The notes under the pieces were generated by a model. That model had not been told where the DNA came from, made no database searches, and was given only the letters and a program-made list of their open reading frames with translations. A program made the position numbers and the translations under genes. DNA of 64,000 bases, taken from NCBI GenBank assembly GCA_913778205.1, contig CAJYUW010000001.1:22768-86767 (forward strand), written 5' to 3'. Shown piece after piece: positions 16,722-26,616 of the stretch; position 1 is the stretch's first letter, and the number at the start of each line of letters is the position of its first letter. This DNA comes from an uncultured Curtobacterium sp. (GTDB taxonomy: Bacteria > Actinomycetota > Actinomycetes > Actinomycetales > Microbacteriaceae).

Positions 16722-18215
16722 ATGGCCACCGTCGAAGCGCGCCCCCGCACCTACGAAGTCCGCACCTACGGGTGCCAGATGAACGTGCACGACTCGGAGC
16801 GGCTCAGTGGGTCGCTCCGTGCCGCCGGGTACGTGGCAGCGGACGGCGAGCAGGCCGACGTCGTCGTCATCAACACCTGCGCGGTGCGCGAGAACGCCGA
16901 CAACCGGCTCTACGGGAACCTCGGGCACCTCGCCGGTGTGAAGCGCGAGCACCCCGGCATGCAGATCGCGGTCGGGGGGTGCCTGGCGCAGAAGGACAAG
17001 AACGTCATCCTCGAGAAGGCGCCGTGGGTCGACGTCGTGTTCGGGACGCACAACATGGGGTCGCTGCCGACGCTGCTCGAACGCGCACGGCACAACGACG
17101 AGGCCCAGATCGAGATCCTCGAGTCCCTCGACGTCTTCCCCTCGACGCTGCCGACGAAGCGCGACTCGACCTACAGCGGCTGGGTGTCGATCTCCGTCGG
17201 CTGCAACAACACCTGCACCTTCTGCATCGTGCCGTCGCTGCGCGGCAAGGAGAAGGACCGCCGCCCGGGCGACGTCCTCGCGGAGATCCAGGCCCTCGTC
17301 GACGACGGCGCGATCGAGGTCACGCTCCTCGGGCAGAACGTCAACTCCTACGGCGTCGAGTTCGGCGACCGGCACGCCTTCGGCAAGCTGTTGCGCGCCG
17401 CGGGGGCGATCGACGGCCTCGAGCGGATCCGCTTCACGAGCCCGCACCCGGCCGCGTTCACCGACGACGTGATCGACGCGATGGCCGAGACACCGAACGT
17501 CATGCCGCAGCTGCACATGCCCCTGCAGTCGGGGTCCGACCGGGTCCTCAAGGCCATGCGGCGCAGCTACCGGAGCGAGCGCTTCCTCGGCATCCTCGAC
17601 CGTGTGCGCGCGAAGATCCCGCACGCCGCGATCTCGACCGACATCATCGTGGGCTTCCCCGGCGAGACCGACGAGGACTTCGAGGACACACTCCGCGTCG
17701 TCGAGGCATCGCGCTTCGCCTCGGCGTTCACCTTCCAGTACTCCATCCGCCCCGGCACCCCGGCGGCGACGATGCCCGACCAACTCCCGAAGGCGGTCGT
17801 GCAGGAGCGCTACGAGCGGCTCACCGCCCTGCAGGACCGGATCACGGCGGAGGAGAACGCCGCACAGGTCGGCCGGAGCGTCGAGGTGCTCGTCGCGACC
17901 GGCGAGGGCAAGAAGGACGACGAGACGCACCGGCTCTCCGGCCGCGCCGAGGACTCCCGACTCGTGCACTTCTCGGTGCCGACCGGGTCGGACGTGCCGC
18001 GTCCCGGTGACGTCGTGACGGTCGAGGTCACGCGGGCAGCGCCGCACTTCCTCATCGCGGACAACGACGGTCCGCTCCGGATCCGACGGACCCGTGCCGG
18101 CGACGCCTGGGACCGCGCGCAGGCCGAGAGCTGCGGCGTCCCGACCCCGGCGGACCCGGGGGCCGGTCCGCGGTCGGTGTCGCTCGGACTGCCCACGCTC
18201 CGTGTCGGCCGCTGA
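16722..18215 (+). CDS. miaB: tRNA-2-methylthio-N6-dimethylallyladenosine synthase
   Basis: Radical-SAM methylthiotransferase of 497 residues acting on tRNA A37 after MiaA. N-terminal UPF0004 domain with three Cys ([22 protein letters not shown]), radical-SAM motif [17 protein letters not shown], then a TRAM domain. A Ser/Pro/Arg tail of about 50 residues follows the TRAM domain and looks non-conserved. TACACT (16707-16712) lies 9 bases before ATG 16722, so the leader is short or absent. miaA overlaps its 3' end. Confidence 0.96.
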   Translation: MATVEARPRTYEVRTYGCQMNVHDSERLSGSLRAAGYVAADGEQADVVVINTCAVRENADNRLYGNLGHLAGVKREHPGMQIAVGGCLAQKDKNVILEKAPWVDVVFGTHNMGSLPTLLERARHNDEAQIEILESLDVFPSTLPTKRDSTYSGWVSISVGCNNTCTFCIVPSLRGKEKDRRPGDVLAEIQALVDDGAIEVTLLGQNVNSYGVEFGDRHAFGKLLRAAGAIDGLERIRFTSPHPAAFTDDVIDAMAETPNVMPQLHMPLQSGSDRVLKAMRRSYRSERFLGILDRVRAKIPHAAISTDIIVGFPGETDEDFEDTLRVVEASRFASAFTFQYSIRPGTPAATMPDQLPKAVVQERYERLTALQDRITAEENAAQVGRSVEVLVATGEGKKDDETHRLSGRAEDSRLVHFSVPTGSDVPRPGDVVTVEVTRAAPHFLIADNDGPLRIRRTRAGDAWDRAQAESCGVPTPADPGAGPRSVSLGLPTLRVGR

Positions 18216-19161
18216 CCCCGAGCACGGCGGCAGCCCCCGTACGGTCGACCTGATCGCGGTCGTGGGTGCCACGGGCACCGGGAAGTCCGACCTCGCGGTC
18301 GCCATCGCGGACCTCGTCCGGGCCGGGGGCAGGCCCGCAGAGGTCGTGAACGCCGACGCCATGCAGCTCTACCGCGGCATGGACATCGGCACGGCCAAGC
18401 TCACGGCGGAGGAGCGCCACGGCGTCCCGCACCGCCAGCTCGACGTGCTCGACGTCACCGACGAGGCCAGCGTCGCGGCCTACCAACGGGATGCCCGTCG
18501 TGACGTCGAACGGATCCACGCCGACGGTGGCGTCGCGGTCCTGGCCGGCGGGAGCGGGCTGTACGTGTCCGCGGTGCTGTTCGACCTCGACTTCCCGGGC
18601 ACCGACCCGGAGCTGCGTGCACGACTCGAGCGCGAACACGACGAACTCGGACCGGGGGTGCTCCTCGAACGGCTCCGTGGCCTCGACCCGCACGCCGCTT
18701 CGACCATCGACGCACGCAACCCGCGGCGCCTGATCCGCGCCCTGGAGATCGCGAGCCGATCCGAGGTCGTCACCCCGAGCCTCCCGTCCGCGCCCCGCGC
18801 CTGGCGGCCCGCGCGGATCCTTCACCTGCGTCGCGACCGCGCCCACCTGGTCGAGGCGCTGCAGGCGCGTGCGCAGCGCATGTTCGACGCGGGCCTCGTC
18901 GACGAGGTCGAGCGACTGCGGCGCGTGGGGTTGGAGCAGGGCCGGACGGCCTCGCGGGCGATCGGGTACTCGCAGGCGCTCGACGTGCTGCGCGGCGACG
19001 CGACCGTCGCGCAGGCGGTGGCGGCGACGAGCCTCGCGACCCGGAAGTACGCCCGGCGTCAGGTGGCGTGGTTCAAGCGGTACGCCACCGCGGAGGACCT
19101 CGACGTCACCGGGGCGGACCACGCGGCGCTGTCGGCTCTGGCCCGTAGGATCGTCGCGTGA
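18202..19161 (+). CDS. miaA: tRNA dimethylallyltransferase
   Basis: 319-residue enzyme that prenylates tRNA A37, making the substrate of the adjacent MiaB. P-loop [31 protein letters not shown] and GGSGLYV are diagnostic. GTG 18202 overlaps miaB by 14 bp and adds about 16 poorly conserved residues before the P-loop. The stop overlaps dapF by 4 bp. Confidence 0.96.
   Translation: MSAADPEHGGSPRTVDLIAVVGATGTGKSDLAVAIADLVRAGGRPAEVVNADAMQLYRGMDIGTAKLTAEERHGVPHRQLDVLDVTDEASVAAYQRDARRDVERIHADGGVAVLAGGSGLYVSAVLFDLDFPGTDPELRARLEREHDELGPGVLLERLRGLDPHAASTIDARNPRRLIRALEIASRSEVVTPSLPSAPRAWRPARILHLRRDRAHLVEALQARAQRMFDAGLVDEVERLRRVGLEQGRTASRAIGYSQALDVLRGDATVAQAVAATSLATRKYARRQVAWFKRYATAEDLDVTGADHAALSALARRIVA
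19146..19151 (+). promoter_or_regulatory. Internal leaderless -10 for dapF
   Basis: TAGGAT inside the 3' end of miaA ends 6 bases before GTG 19158. Confidence 0.45.
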
Positions 19162-20048
19162 CCGAGCTGCACTTCACGAAGGGCCAGGGGACCGGCAACG
19201 ACTTCGTCCTGTTCGCCGACCCCGACGCCACCGTCGACCTCACGCCCGAGCGCATCCGTGCCATCGCGGACCGTCGGTTCGGCGTCGGCGGCGACGGCGT
19301 GATCCGGGCGGTCCGCTCCGCGGCGTTGCCCGAGGGACGGGCGCTCGTCGCCGAGGAGCCGGCGGCCGTGTGGTTCATGGACTACCACAACGCGGACGGC
19401 TCGGTCGCGGAGATGTGCGGCAACGGCATCCGGGTGTTCGCGCGGTACCTGACCGAGTCCGGGCTGGTCGACCTCGCCCCCGGTGAGACCCTCACGGTGG
19501 GCAGTCGCAAGGGCCTCGTCGACGTCCAGCGGACCACGAACGGCTTCCAGGCGGACCTCGGCCGGTGGGCCCTCGGCATCGAGGGCGGCGGTTCCGACGA
19601 CGTGCTCGTCCGGGCGAAGAACCTCGACGGAGCGCGCCCCGGGCTCGGCATCGACGTCGGGAACCCCCACGTCGTGGTCGCGGTCGCGACGGAGGACGAG
19701 CTCGCCGGCCTCGATCTCACGTACGTGCCGGTGCTCGACCCCGCACCCGAGTCGGGCGCGAACGTCGAGTTCGTGCTGCCGGGGGAGCCCCTCATCCGGG
19801 ACGGCGTCGGCGAGATCACGATGCGCGTCCACGAGCGCGGCAGCGGCGAGACCCTCTCGTGCGGCACAGGCGCGGTGGCGGCTGCGCTCGCGACGCGGTA
19901 CTGGGTCGGTTCCGGTGCTCCGGACACGTGGCGCGTGCGCGTGCCGGGCGGGGTCGTCACCGTGCGGATGTCCGCCGCGGAGGACGGCGAGCACGTCGCG
20001 CTCTCCGGTCCGGCCGAGCTCGTCTTCTCCGGGGACCTGACCGTCTGA
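19158..20048 (+). CDS. dapF: Diaminopimelate epimerase
   Basis: 296-residue PLP-independent epimerase converting LL- to meso-diaminopimelate. The two catalytic cysteines are in [14 protein letters not shown] and [14 protein letters not shown], and [10 protein letters not shown] is at the N-terminus. It overlaps miaA by 4 bp but also has a plausible promoter of its own inside miaA. A long repeat-filled gap follows. Confidence 0.97.
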   Translation: MTELHFTKGQGTGNDFVLFADPDATVDLTPERIRAIADRRFGVGGDGVIRAVRSAALPEGRALVAEEPAAVWFMDYHNADGSVAEMCGNGIRVFARYLTESGLVDLAPGETLTVGSRKGLVDVQRTTNGFQADLGRWALGIEGGGSDDVLVRAKNLDGARPGLGIDVGNPHVVVAVATEDELAGLDLTYVPVLDPAPESGANVEFVLPGEPLIRDGVGEITMRVHERGSGETLSCGTGAVAAALATRYWVGSGAPDTWRVRVPGGVVTVRMSAAEDGEHVALSGPAELVFSGDLTV

Positions 20049-20519
20049 CGCGCGGGACCGCGCGTGCGTGGCGGGTCGCGTCGTGCAGCGCCGCGGCAGT
20101 CGGGAGGCGCGTGGTGCGTCCCGTGCGTCGCTGACGTGCGGTGTCGCCGCAGCCGGGAGGGCCGTGGCGCGTGTCGGAGATCGGTGACCATGGGCGCCTT
20201 TGTGGCCGGGAGGCCCGTGGTGCGTCCCGTGCGTCGGTGACGATCGGTGTCGCCGCAGCCGGGAGGCCCGGGGTCCGGGCCGTGCGTCGGTCACGTGTGA
20301 CGCCGCCCCCGGCGGGAGGCGCATGGTGCGTACCGTGCGTCGCTGACGCGCCCCGTGCCTCCAGTCCGGACCCTGCAGCGCAGCGCGACAGCGCGGCAGC
20401 GCGGCAGCCCTGGCAGCCCGGCAGCGAGGCAGTCCCGCAGCCCCGCTGCAGCCGGGGAGCACCCGTGGCGTGACGGAGGTCGCCGACGCGCCCCGCGTCT
20501 CCGGCTGCGCGCTGGCCGC
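20049..20519. other. Repeat-filled gap between dapF and methyltransferase gene
   Basis: 471 bp between convergent genes with no credible reading frame. It consists of about five diverged units of about 55 bp (20097-20360) followed by GCAGC/GCGGCAGC short repeats (20370-20460). Confidence 0.75.
20097..20360. repeat. About 55-bp tandem repeat with GGGAGGC core
   Basis: Each unit begins near CAGCCGGGAGGC, continues with GTGGTGCGTCCCGTGCGTCG, and most contain GGTGTCGCCG. Five units are recognisable, at about 20097, 20150, 20206, 20257 and 20308; the second is the most diverged. Confidence 0.75.
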
Positions 20520-21131
20520 CTACGCGGCGCGGTGCACGCGGATGACCCGGAAGCCCTTGTCGGTCGAGGCCCGCGCCACCGTGTAGTCGGCACCGAGCGT
20601 GTCGGACATCCAGCGCTGGAGGGAGTCGCCGCCGAGGTCCTTCGACACCACCAGCCAGGCGTCGCCGCCGACCTCGAGCCGGGGGAGCCAGGTGAGCAGG
20701 ATCCCGTGGAGCTCGTCCTTGCCGACGCGGATCGGCGGGTTGGACCAGATCGTCCGGAACCGGAGGTCGGCCGGGACCTCGTCCGGGAGGCCGACCGTGA
20801 CGTTCGGCGTCCCCGCGGCGGCGGCGTTGGCGCGCGCGAGGCCGAGCACCCGCTCGTTCACGTCCACGCCCCAGACCTGCGCGTCCGGGGACTCGAGCGC
20901 CATCGTGATGGCGATCGGACCCCACCCGCAGCCGACGTCGAGCAGCGCTCCGGTGGGGGCGGGAGGCGGGACCGAACCGAGCAGGACCTTCGTGCCGCGG
21001 TCGACGCCGTCGGGACTGAAGACCCCCGCGGCGGTGGCGAGGGTGAGCTGACGACCGGCGAGCGTGACCTGCACCTGGCGCTCACGGAGCTCCGACGAGG
21101 GGCTGGCGGAGAAGTAGTGGTCGTTCGCCAT
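20520..21131 (-). CDS. RsmC-like class I SAM methyltransferase
   Basis: 203-residue methyltransferase resembling the catalytic half of 16S rRNA G1207 methyltransferase RsmC. It begins with the family's HYFSASPSSE, has SAM motif LLDVGCGWGPIAI and catalytic SNPPIRVGKDELH. The rRNA target is inferred from family. The start has TACGGT (21138-21143, minus strand) 6 bases upstream, so it is probably leaderless. It is divergent from hflX. Confidence 0.88.
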   Translation of the reverse strand: MANDHYFSASPSSELRERQVQVTLAGRQLTLATAAGVFSPDGVDRGTKVLLGSVPPPAPTGALLDVGCGWGPIAITMALESPDAQVWGVDVNERVLGLARANAAAAGTPNVTVGLPDEVPADLRFRTIWSNPPIRVGKDELHGILLTWLPRLEVGGDAWLVVSKDLGGDSLQRWMSDTLGADYTVARASTDKGFRVIRVHRAA

Positions 21132-21137
21132 GGATGA

Positions 21138-21143
21138 ACCGTA
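21138..21143 (-). promoter_or_regulatory. Leaderless -10 for RsmC-like gene
   Basis: TACGGT on the minus strand ends 6 bases before ATG 21131. Confidence 0.55.
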
Positions 21144-21192
21144 CCGGTTCCCCCGTGTGTCCCGGGCGTGGCGGCGGTACCCTGTGGACAGG

Positions 21193-22731
21193 ATGACGGA
21201 TACCCCTCAGCAGAACCACCAGTCCCACGACGACAGCGCCGACGGTGTCGTCGAGCGCGTGCTGCGCAACGCCGACCAGCGCGCCACCGCATCGATCTTC
21301 GCCCCGGCCCAGGCGATCCAGACCCGCTCCGTGGACGACCACGGCTGGACGGGTGACGGCGACCAGTACGACCGTGAGGACCGGGCGGCGCTCCGCCGGG
21401 TCACCGGCCTCTCCACCGAACTCCAGGACGTCACCGAGGTCGAGTACCGGCAGCTCCGGCTCGAACAGGTCGTCCTGATCGGCGTCTACCCCCAGGGTGA
21501 CGCGCACGATGCCGAGAACTCCCTCCGCGAGCTCGCAGCACTCGCCGAGACCGCCGGCGCCGTGGTGCTCGACGGGCTCCTGCAGCGGCGACCGACGCCG
21601 GATCCCGCGACCTACCTCGGCAAGGGCAAGGCGGAGGAGCTCGCGATGGTCGTCAAGGCCACCGGTGCCGACACCGTCATCGCGGACACGGAGCTCGCGC
21701 CCTCCCAGCGTCGTGCGCTCGAGGACGTCGTGAAGGTCAAGGTGATCGACCGCACGGCCGTGATCCTCGACATCTTCAGCCAGCACGCCAAGACCCGCGA
21801 GGGCAAGGCGCAGGTCGAGCTCGCTCAACTGCAGTACCTGCTCCCGCGCCTGCGCGGGTGGGGTGAGTCGATGTCCCGGCAGGCCGGTGGACAGGTCTCC
21901 GGCGGTGCGGGCATGGGTTCCCGTGGGCCCGGTGAGACGAAGATCGAGCTCGACCGGCGGCGCATCCACACCCGGATGTCGAAGCTGCGGCGTCAGATCG
22001 CCGGCTTCCGACCCGCGCGCGAGGCCAAGCGAGCGGACCGACACCGCAACGACGTCCCGAGCGTCGCGATCGCCGGCTACACGAACGCGGGCAAGTCCTC
22101 GCTCCTCAACCGCCTGACGAGCGCGGGCGTCCTCGTGCAGAACCAGCTGTTCGCCACCCTCGACGCGACCGTCCGACGCACCAACTCCGCCAAGGGTCGT
22201 GAGTTCACGTTCGTCGACACGGTCGGCTTCGTGCGGAACCTCCCGCACCAGCTCGTCGAGGCGTTCCGATCCACCCTCGAGGAGGTCGGCGAGGCCGACG
22301 TCATCGTGCACGTGGTCGACGGCTCCCACCCGGACCCGGCAGCGCAGCTCGCCACCGTCCGCGACGTCATCGGTGACGTGGGGGCGCGCGAGATCCCCGA
22401 GATCGTCGCGTTCAACAAGTCGGACCTGATCGACGAGTCGCAGCGGCTCGTCCTGCGCGGGCTGGTCCCGGACGCCGTGTTCGTGTCCGCGCGCACTGGC
22501 GAGGGGATCGGTGAGCTCCTCGCCGCGATCGAGGACCGGCTCCCCGAGCCCGACGTGTCGCTCACCGTGGTGATCCCGTACGACCGCGGTGACCTCGTGT
22601 CCTCGCTGCACGACGCGGGCGCGGTGGACGCGGTGGACTACGTGGAGGACGGCACCCGACTGCAGGTGCGGGTGTTCCAGCGGCAGGTCGCGGAGCTCGA
22701 CCCGTACGTGGTGACGCCGGTCGCCTCCTGA
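21193..22731 (+). CDS. hflX: GTPase HflX
   Basis: 512-residue ribosome-associated GTPase that splits stalled or heat-damaged ribosomes. N-terminal HflX domain with GLLQRRPTPDPATYLGKGKA, a linker GGAGMGSRGPGETKIELDRR, then the G domain: GYTNAGKSSLLN, DTVGFVRNLPHQL, NKSD. ATG 21193 has a GGACAGG site and a TACCCT hexamer (21178-21183) 9 bases upstream. The acidic/Gln-rich first 60 residues are an actinobacterial extension. Confidence 0.96.
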   Translation: MTDTPQQNHQSHDDSADGVVERVLRNADQRATASIFAPAQAIQTRSVDDHGWTGDGDQYDREDRAALRRVTGLSTELQDVTEVEYRQLRLEQVVLIGVYPQGDAHDAENSLRELAALAETAGAVVLDGLLQRRPTPDPATYLGKGKAEELAMVVKATGADTVIADTELAPSQRRALEDVVKVKVIDRTAVILDIFSQHAKTREGKAQVELAQLQYLLPRLRGWGESMSRQAGGQVSGGAGMGSRGPGETKIELDRRRIHTRMSKLRRQIAGFRPAREAKRADRHRNDVPSVAIAGYTNAGKSSLLNRLTSAGVLVQNQLFATLDATVRRTNSAKGREFTFVDTVGFVRNLPHQLVEAFRSTLEEVGEADVIVHVVDGSHPDPAAQLATVRDVIGDVGAREIPEIVAFNKSDLIDESQRLVLRGLVPDAVFVSARTGEGIGELLAAIEDRLPEPDVSLTVVIPYDRGDLVSSLHDAGAVDAVDYVEDGTRLQVRVFQRQVAELDPYVVTPVAS

Positions 22732-23021
22732 CACCCGTCGTGCTCCGGCGCACGGTGCGCTGACGCGGACCGGCCTGGAGGCGCGGTGCGCGTCCGGCGG
22801 GTCGGGTCATGTGTCCGACGCTGGTCGCGCGTGCGGGCGTGCGCGTGTGCGCGTGCGGGCGGGCGGGGGCCCGCGCCCGCGTGCGCGTGGGCGTGCGCGT
22901 GTGCGCCCGCGCACGCGCCGTGCGTTCCGCACAACCGAAGTCGCCCCGAACCACGCGATCACGGGGTTCGGGGCGACTTCCGTTGTGCGCGAGGCGCTCC
23001 GGCGGCGAGGCCGCTGCGGCG
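22732..23021. other. hflX-lexA convergent gap
   Basis: No gene. Alternating purine-pyrimidine GC sequence (22825-22924) runs directly into a long hairpin (22928-22989) that probably terminates transcription from both sides. Confidence 0.7.
22928..22989. repeat. Palindromic element, copy 2 (terminator-like)
   Basis: Stem of 8 bp (CGCACAAC/GTTGTGCG), one C-C mismatch, then 16 bp (GAAGTCGCCCCGAACC with its complement), loop of 12. The outer arm shares CGCACAACC(A/G)AAGT with the element at 6157. It lies 31 bp beyond the lexA stop. Confidence 0.85.
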
Positions 23022-23666
23022 TCAGATCGAGCGGAGGACCGCGACGACCTTGCCGAGCACGGTCGCCGCGTCGCCGAGGATCGGTTCGAACGCGGAGTTC
23101 CGGGGGAGCAGCCACGTGTGCCCGTCCCGCTGACGGAAGACCTTGACGGTGGCCTCCTCGTCGAGCATGGCCGCGACGACGTCACCGTTCTCGGCGGTCT
23201 GCTGCGAGCGGACGACGACCCAGTCACCGTCGCAGATCGCCGCGTCGATCATCGACTCGCCGACGACCTTCAGCATGAAGAGGTCGCCCGTGCCGACGAG
23301 CTGCCGGGGGAGCGGGATGATCTCGTCGACGTGCTGCTCGGCCGTGATCGGGACGCCGGCGGCGATGCGTCCGACGAGGGGGACGAGCGTCGTGGCGTCG
23401 ACGTCGGGGCCGTCGGTGTCGGCGCTCGGCTCGTCGACGAGGACCTCGAGTGCGCGCGGCCGGTTCGGGTCACGGCGGATCCAGCCGCCCAGTTCGAGCT
23501 GCCCGAGCTGGTGGGAGACGCTCGAGAGCGAGGAGAGCCCGGCAGCGTCGCCGATCTCCCGCATGCTCGGCGGGTAGCCCCGGCTTGCGATCGACGCGCG
23601 GATGGCGTCGAGGATGGCCTGCTGCTTCGCCGTCAGCGGCTTCTGTCCACGCAGTTCGTCCGCCAC
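23022..23666 (-). CDS. lexA: SOS repressor LexA
   Basis: 214-residue repressor. N-terminal winged helix (residues 1-70; [20 protein letters not shown]), cleavage site Ala103-Gly104 in GRIAAGVPI, catalytic Ser138 (VVGESMID) and Lys175 (EEATVKVF). The start is GTG 23666, preceded by GAAGGGTGAG. Two SOS boxes lie in the divergent region to the LysM gene, the nearer at 23774, so autoregulation is expected. Confidence 0.97.
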   Translation of the reverse strand: MADELRGQKPLTAKQQAILDAIRASIASRGYPPSMREIGDAAGLSSLSSVSHQLGQLELGGWIRRDPNRPRALEVLVDEPSADTDGPDVDATTLVPLVGRIAAGVPITAEQHVDEIIPLPRQLVGTGDLFMLKVVGESMIDAAICDGDWVVVRSQQTAENGDVVAAMLDEEATVKVFRQRDGHTWLLPRNSAFEPILGDAATVLGKVVAVLRSI

Positions 23667-23773
23667 GTCGTCTCACCCTTCGTCGGTGTGGGAGGCGCTC
23701 CGGCGGGAATGTCGGTGGTCCCCGCTTCACTTGTCCCAGTCGGTCGAAACAGTATCCGACCGCCGATGCCCGG

Positions 23774-23789
23774 ACAAACACCTGTTCGA
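23774..23789. promoter_or_regulatory. SOS (LexA) box of lexA
   Basis: Read on the minus strand TCGAACAGGTGTTTGT: left half perfect, right half with one core mismatch. It lies 108 bp upstream of the lexA start. Confidence 0.75.
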
Positions 23790-23846
23790 GCGTGTCGCGA
23801 GAAATCCCTGCAGAAATCCTCCCTGGGGACTTGTGCAGGCATGGAT

Positions 23847-23862
23847 TCGAAACTATGTTCGG
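23847..23862. promoter_or_regulatory. SOS (LexA) box of the LysM gene
   Basis: TCGAAACTATGTTCGG, differing from the consensus at two positions and matching the recA box 1 pattern. It lies 41 bp upstream of ATG 23903. Confidence 0.65.
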
Positions 23863-23902
23863 TACACGACTTCGGACCGCCGAACGGGAAGGCAAGAACG
23901 AC

Positions 23903-24277
23903 ATGAGCACCATCGCCATCGCTGAACCCCAGCGTCACGCGGCTCCCGCCGTGCGTACGCGCCTGCGCCTGACGCGTCGCGGACGGATCGTCCTGACGAC
24001 GCTCGCCGCGCTCCCGATCCTGCTGATCGTCGCCCTCGCAGTCCTCAACGGCGGTCGCGCCTCCGCCGGTGATGCCGCCGGCTCCGGCAGCGCACACTTC
24101 GAGACCGTCACGATCCAGCCCGGCGAGACGCTGTGGCAGCTGGCCGAGGACACCGCCCCCAACGCCGATCCGCGCGACTTCGTCCAGGACGTCGTCAGTC
24201 TGAACGCGCTGGACGGCGCCGGCCTGCAGGCGGGCGAGCAGATCGCGATCCCCGCGAAGTACACGGACGGTCGCTGA
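23903..24277 (+). CDS. LysM membrane protein, probable SOS-induced division inhibitor (YneA/ChiZ-like)
   Basis: 124 residues: a basic cytosolic N-terminus, one membrane segment (about 29-48, IVLTTLAALPILLIVALAVL), a short linker and a single LysM domain (about 68-120, TVTIQPGETLWQLAEDTAPN). This layout and position, divergent from lexA, match Mycobacterium ChiZ (Rv2719c) and Bacillus YneA, which delay division during DNA damage. No catalytic domain is visible. The SOS box upstream supports the role. ATG 23903 has a GGGAAGG ribosome site. Confidence 0.82.
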   Translation: MSTIAIAEPQRHAAPAVRTRLRLTRRGRIVLTTLAALPILLIVALAVLNGGRASAGDAAGSGSAHFETVTIQPGETLWQLAEDTAPNADPRDFVQDVVSLNALDGAGLQAGEQIAIPAKYTDGR

Positions 24278-24362
24278 CCGAGGTCTGCCGACGCCCGCGA
24301 GCGGGGTCGCTGCTCCGCGACCGGGTTGATCTCTGCCTATGTTGCCCAGGCCCAAGGTGGCA

Positions 24363-24663
24363 CTGACGGCGCCCGCGGCGCTGCTGACTCGCTGGCGCTC
24401 CTGGGTTTGCTGGCGCTGACGGCGCACGCGGCGCTGTTTACTCGCTGGCGCTGCTGGATTCGCTGGCGCTGACGGGGCCTGCGGCGCTGCTGGGTTTGCT
24501 GGCGCTGACGGGGCCCGCGGCGCTGCTGGGATCGCTGGCGCCGACGCGGCCCGCGGCGCTGACGGGGTCTGCGGCGCTGCTGGGTTCGGCGGCGCTGACG
24601 GCGCCCGCGGCGCTGACGGGGTCTGCGGCGCTGCTGGGTTCGGCGGCGCCGACGGGGTGCGCG
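24363..24663. repeat. 18-bp minisatellite, about 17 units
   Basis: Two interleaved unit types, CTGACGGGGCCCGCGGCG and CTGCTGGGTTCGCTGGCG, mostly alternating. Two units are 17 bp and the last is 15 bp, which breaks any reading frame. Confidence 0.9.
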
Positions 24664-24880
24664 CCAGCGCCGATGGGGTCCGGGCCGACGCCGCCGCCGG
24701 CGCGCTACTCCGCTCAGGTCGCGCCGCGCTGGCGGAACCCGTGCCGAAGCTGGCCTGCACCGAAGCGGGCGTGCACTGAAGCCAGAGCGTTTTCGCGTGG
24801 AAGGTCTGGCAGCAACGTGGCGGGTGCTCGGCTCGCCGGGACCGTCCGGACGGCCGGACTCGCACGCCCCACGCGCGGCC

Positions 24881-24886
24881 TACGAT
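24881..24886 (+). promoter_or_regulatory. Leaderless -10 for hisC
   Basis: TACGAT ends 6 bases before GTG 24893. Confidence 0.6.
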
Positions 24887-24892
24887 GGATCG

Positions 24893-26017
24893 GTGGCATT
24901 CACGCTCGAAGACCTCCCGATCCGCGACGACCTCCGCGGGCAGAGCCCGTACGGCGCACCGCAGAAGCACGTGCGCGTGCAACTCAACGTCAACGAGAAC
25001 ACGCATCCGGTGCCGGCAGAGGTCGCGGAGGACATCGTCGAGTCGGTCCGGCAGGCCCTCGCCACCGTGAACCGGTACCCCGATCGGGAGTTCACCGAAC
25101 TCCGTCGGTCCCTCACCGACTACCTCAACGGCGGGCTCGACGGCGCGGCGCTCCTGACGCCCGAGCAGCTCTGGGCGGCCAACGGGTCGAACGAGGTGCT
25201 CCAGCAACTGCTGCAGGCGTTCGGCGGTCCGGGGCGCAGCGTGCTCGGCTTCCCGCCCACGTACTCGATGCACTCGATCCTCGCGGCGGGCACCGGCACG
25301 CGGTGGATCCCCGCGGAGCGCGACGCCGAGTTCGGCATCTCCCCGGCCACGGTCACGGCGGCGATCGCTGAGCACCAGCCCGACATCGTGTTCCTCTGCG
25401 GCCCGAACAACCCGACGGGCACACCGCTGCCCCTCGAGACGATCGTCGCCGCGTACGACGCGACCGACGGCATCGTGATGGTGGACGAGGCGTACGCCGA
25501 GTTCATGCCCGACGACGCTCCGAGCGCCCTGACCCTCCTGCCGGGACGCGAGCGTCTCGTGGTCTCGCGCACGATGAGCAAGGCGTTCGCGTTCGCCGGC
25601 GCGCGCGTCGGCTACCTCGCAGCGCACCCCGCCGTCATCGACGCCGTGCGCCTCGTGCGGCTGCCGTACCACCTCTCGGCGCTCACGCAGGCGGCCGCGG
25701 TCGCCGCCCTCCGGCACGCACCGGCGATGCTCGCGATGGTCGACGACATCAAGCAGCAGCGCGACCGCATGGTGACCGAGCTGCGGGCGATGGGGTACCG
25801 CACGTACGAGACGTGGTCGAACTTCGTGCTCTTCGGTGGTGTCGCCGATCCGCACGCGGCGTTCGAGGCGCTGCTCGGGCAGGACGTCATCGTGCGCGAC
25901 CTCGGCATCCCGAACCACCTGCGGGTGAGCGCGGGCACGGCCGAGGAGACCACCGCCTTCCTCGAGGCGATGCGGCGCGTCTCGGCCGCCCAGCCCCCGG
26001 TTAGGGTTGAGGCATGA
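24893..26017 (+). CDS. hisC: Histidinol-phosphate aminotransferase
   Basis: 374-residue PLP aminotransferase of fold type I, histidine pathway. [20 protein letters not shown] and the Schiff-base Lys in [17 protein letters not shown] are present, with RVSAGTAEE near the end. GTG 24893 follows TACGAT by 6 bases. It overlaps hisB by 4 bp. Confidence 0.95.
   Translation: MAFTLEDLPIRDDLRGQSPYGAPQKHVRVQLNVNENTHPVPAEVAEDIVESVRQALATVNRYPDREFTELRRSLTDYLNGGLDGAALLTPEQLWAANGSNEVLQQLLQAFGGPGRSVLGFPPTYSMHSILAAGTGTRWIPAERDAEFGISPATVTAAIAEHQPDIVFLCGPNNPTGTPLPLETIVAAYDATDGIVMVDEAYAEFMPDDAPSALTLLPGRERLVVSRTMSKAFAFAGARVGYLAAHPAVIDAVRLVRLPYHLSALTQAAAVAALRHAPAMLAMVDDIKQQRDRMVTELRAMGYRTYETWSNFVLFGGVADPHAAFEALLGQDVIVRDLGIPNHLRVSAGTAEETTAFLEAMRRVSAAQPPVRVEA
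26002..26007 (+). promoter_or_regulatory. Internal leaderless -10 for hisB
   Basis: TAGGGT inside the hisC 3' end finishes 6 bases before ATG 26014. Confidence 0.5.
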
Positions 26018-26616
26018 CCGCCCGCACCGCCTCGATCAGCCGGAGCACGAGCGAGTCGAGCATCGAACTCGACCTCGACCTCGACGGCACCGGCTCCTCC
26101 GACATCTCGACGAGCGTGCCGTTCTTCGACCACATGCTGACGGCGTTCAGCAAGCACTCCCTCATCGACCTCCGGGTGCGCTCCACCGGGGACACCGACA
26201 TCGATGCGCACCACACCGTCGAGGACACCGGCATCGTGCTCGGGCAGGCGCTCCGCCAGGCCCTCGGCGACCGCGCCGGCATCGGACGCTACGGCGACGC
26301 GCTGGTCCCGCTCGACGAGGCCCTCGCCCAGGCCGTGGTGGACGTGTCCGGCCGACCGTTCCTCGTGCACACCGGCGAGCCCGAGGGCTTCGCGTTCCAC
26401 CGCATCGGCGGGCACTTCACGGGCTCGCTCGTCCGGCACGTGTTCGAGGCGATCACGTTCCACGCCGGCATCACCGTGCACGTGCGCGTCCTCGGCGGCC
26501 GCGATCCGCACCACATCGCCGAGGCCGAGTTCAAGGCGTTCGCGCGTGCCATGCGCCGGGCTGTCGAGCTCGACCCCCGCGTCGACGGCATCCCGAGCAC
26601 GAAGGGCAGCCTGTGA
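26014..26616 (+). CDS. hisB: Imidazoleglycerol-phosphate dehydratase
   Basis: 200-residue monofunctional dehydratase. The metal-binding signatures [14 protein letters not shown] and [11 protein letters not shown], and the second set [18 protein letters not shown] with [16 protein letters not shown], are complete. It is coupled to hisC (4-bp overlap) and hisH (4-bp overlap). Confidence 0.97.
   Translation: MTARTASISRSTSESSIELDLDLDGTGSSDISTSVPFFDHMLTAFSKHSLIDLRVRSTGDTDIDAHHTVEDTGIVLGQALRQALGDRAGIGRYGDALVPLDEALAQAVVDVSGRPFLVHTGEPEGFAFHRIGGHFTGSLVRHVFEAITFHAGITVHVRVLGGRDPHHIAEAEFKAFARAMRRAVELDPRVDGIPSTKGSL

Larger units (their letters stand above)
24278..24892. other. Long non-coding gap before hisC
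   Basis: About 615 bp with no credible gene. Roughly half is an 18-bp minisatellite (24363-24663). The remainder (24664-24880) has no recognised motif except the hisC -10 at its end. Open frames through the repeat encode only Ala/Pro/Ser/Leu-rich repeats and are broken by two 17-bp units. Confidence 0.7.

Noticed and set aside
23743..23760. TCGAAACAGTATCCGAC as a third SOS box between lexA and the LysM gene
   Set aside because: The right half does not match GTTCGA; only the left half resembles the consensus.
24496..25371. Ala/Leu-rich repeat protein encoded by the 18-bp array
   Set aside because: Array units of 17 bp break the frame further upstream, the frame continues out of phase into hisC, and no ribosome site is present.
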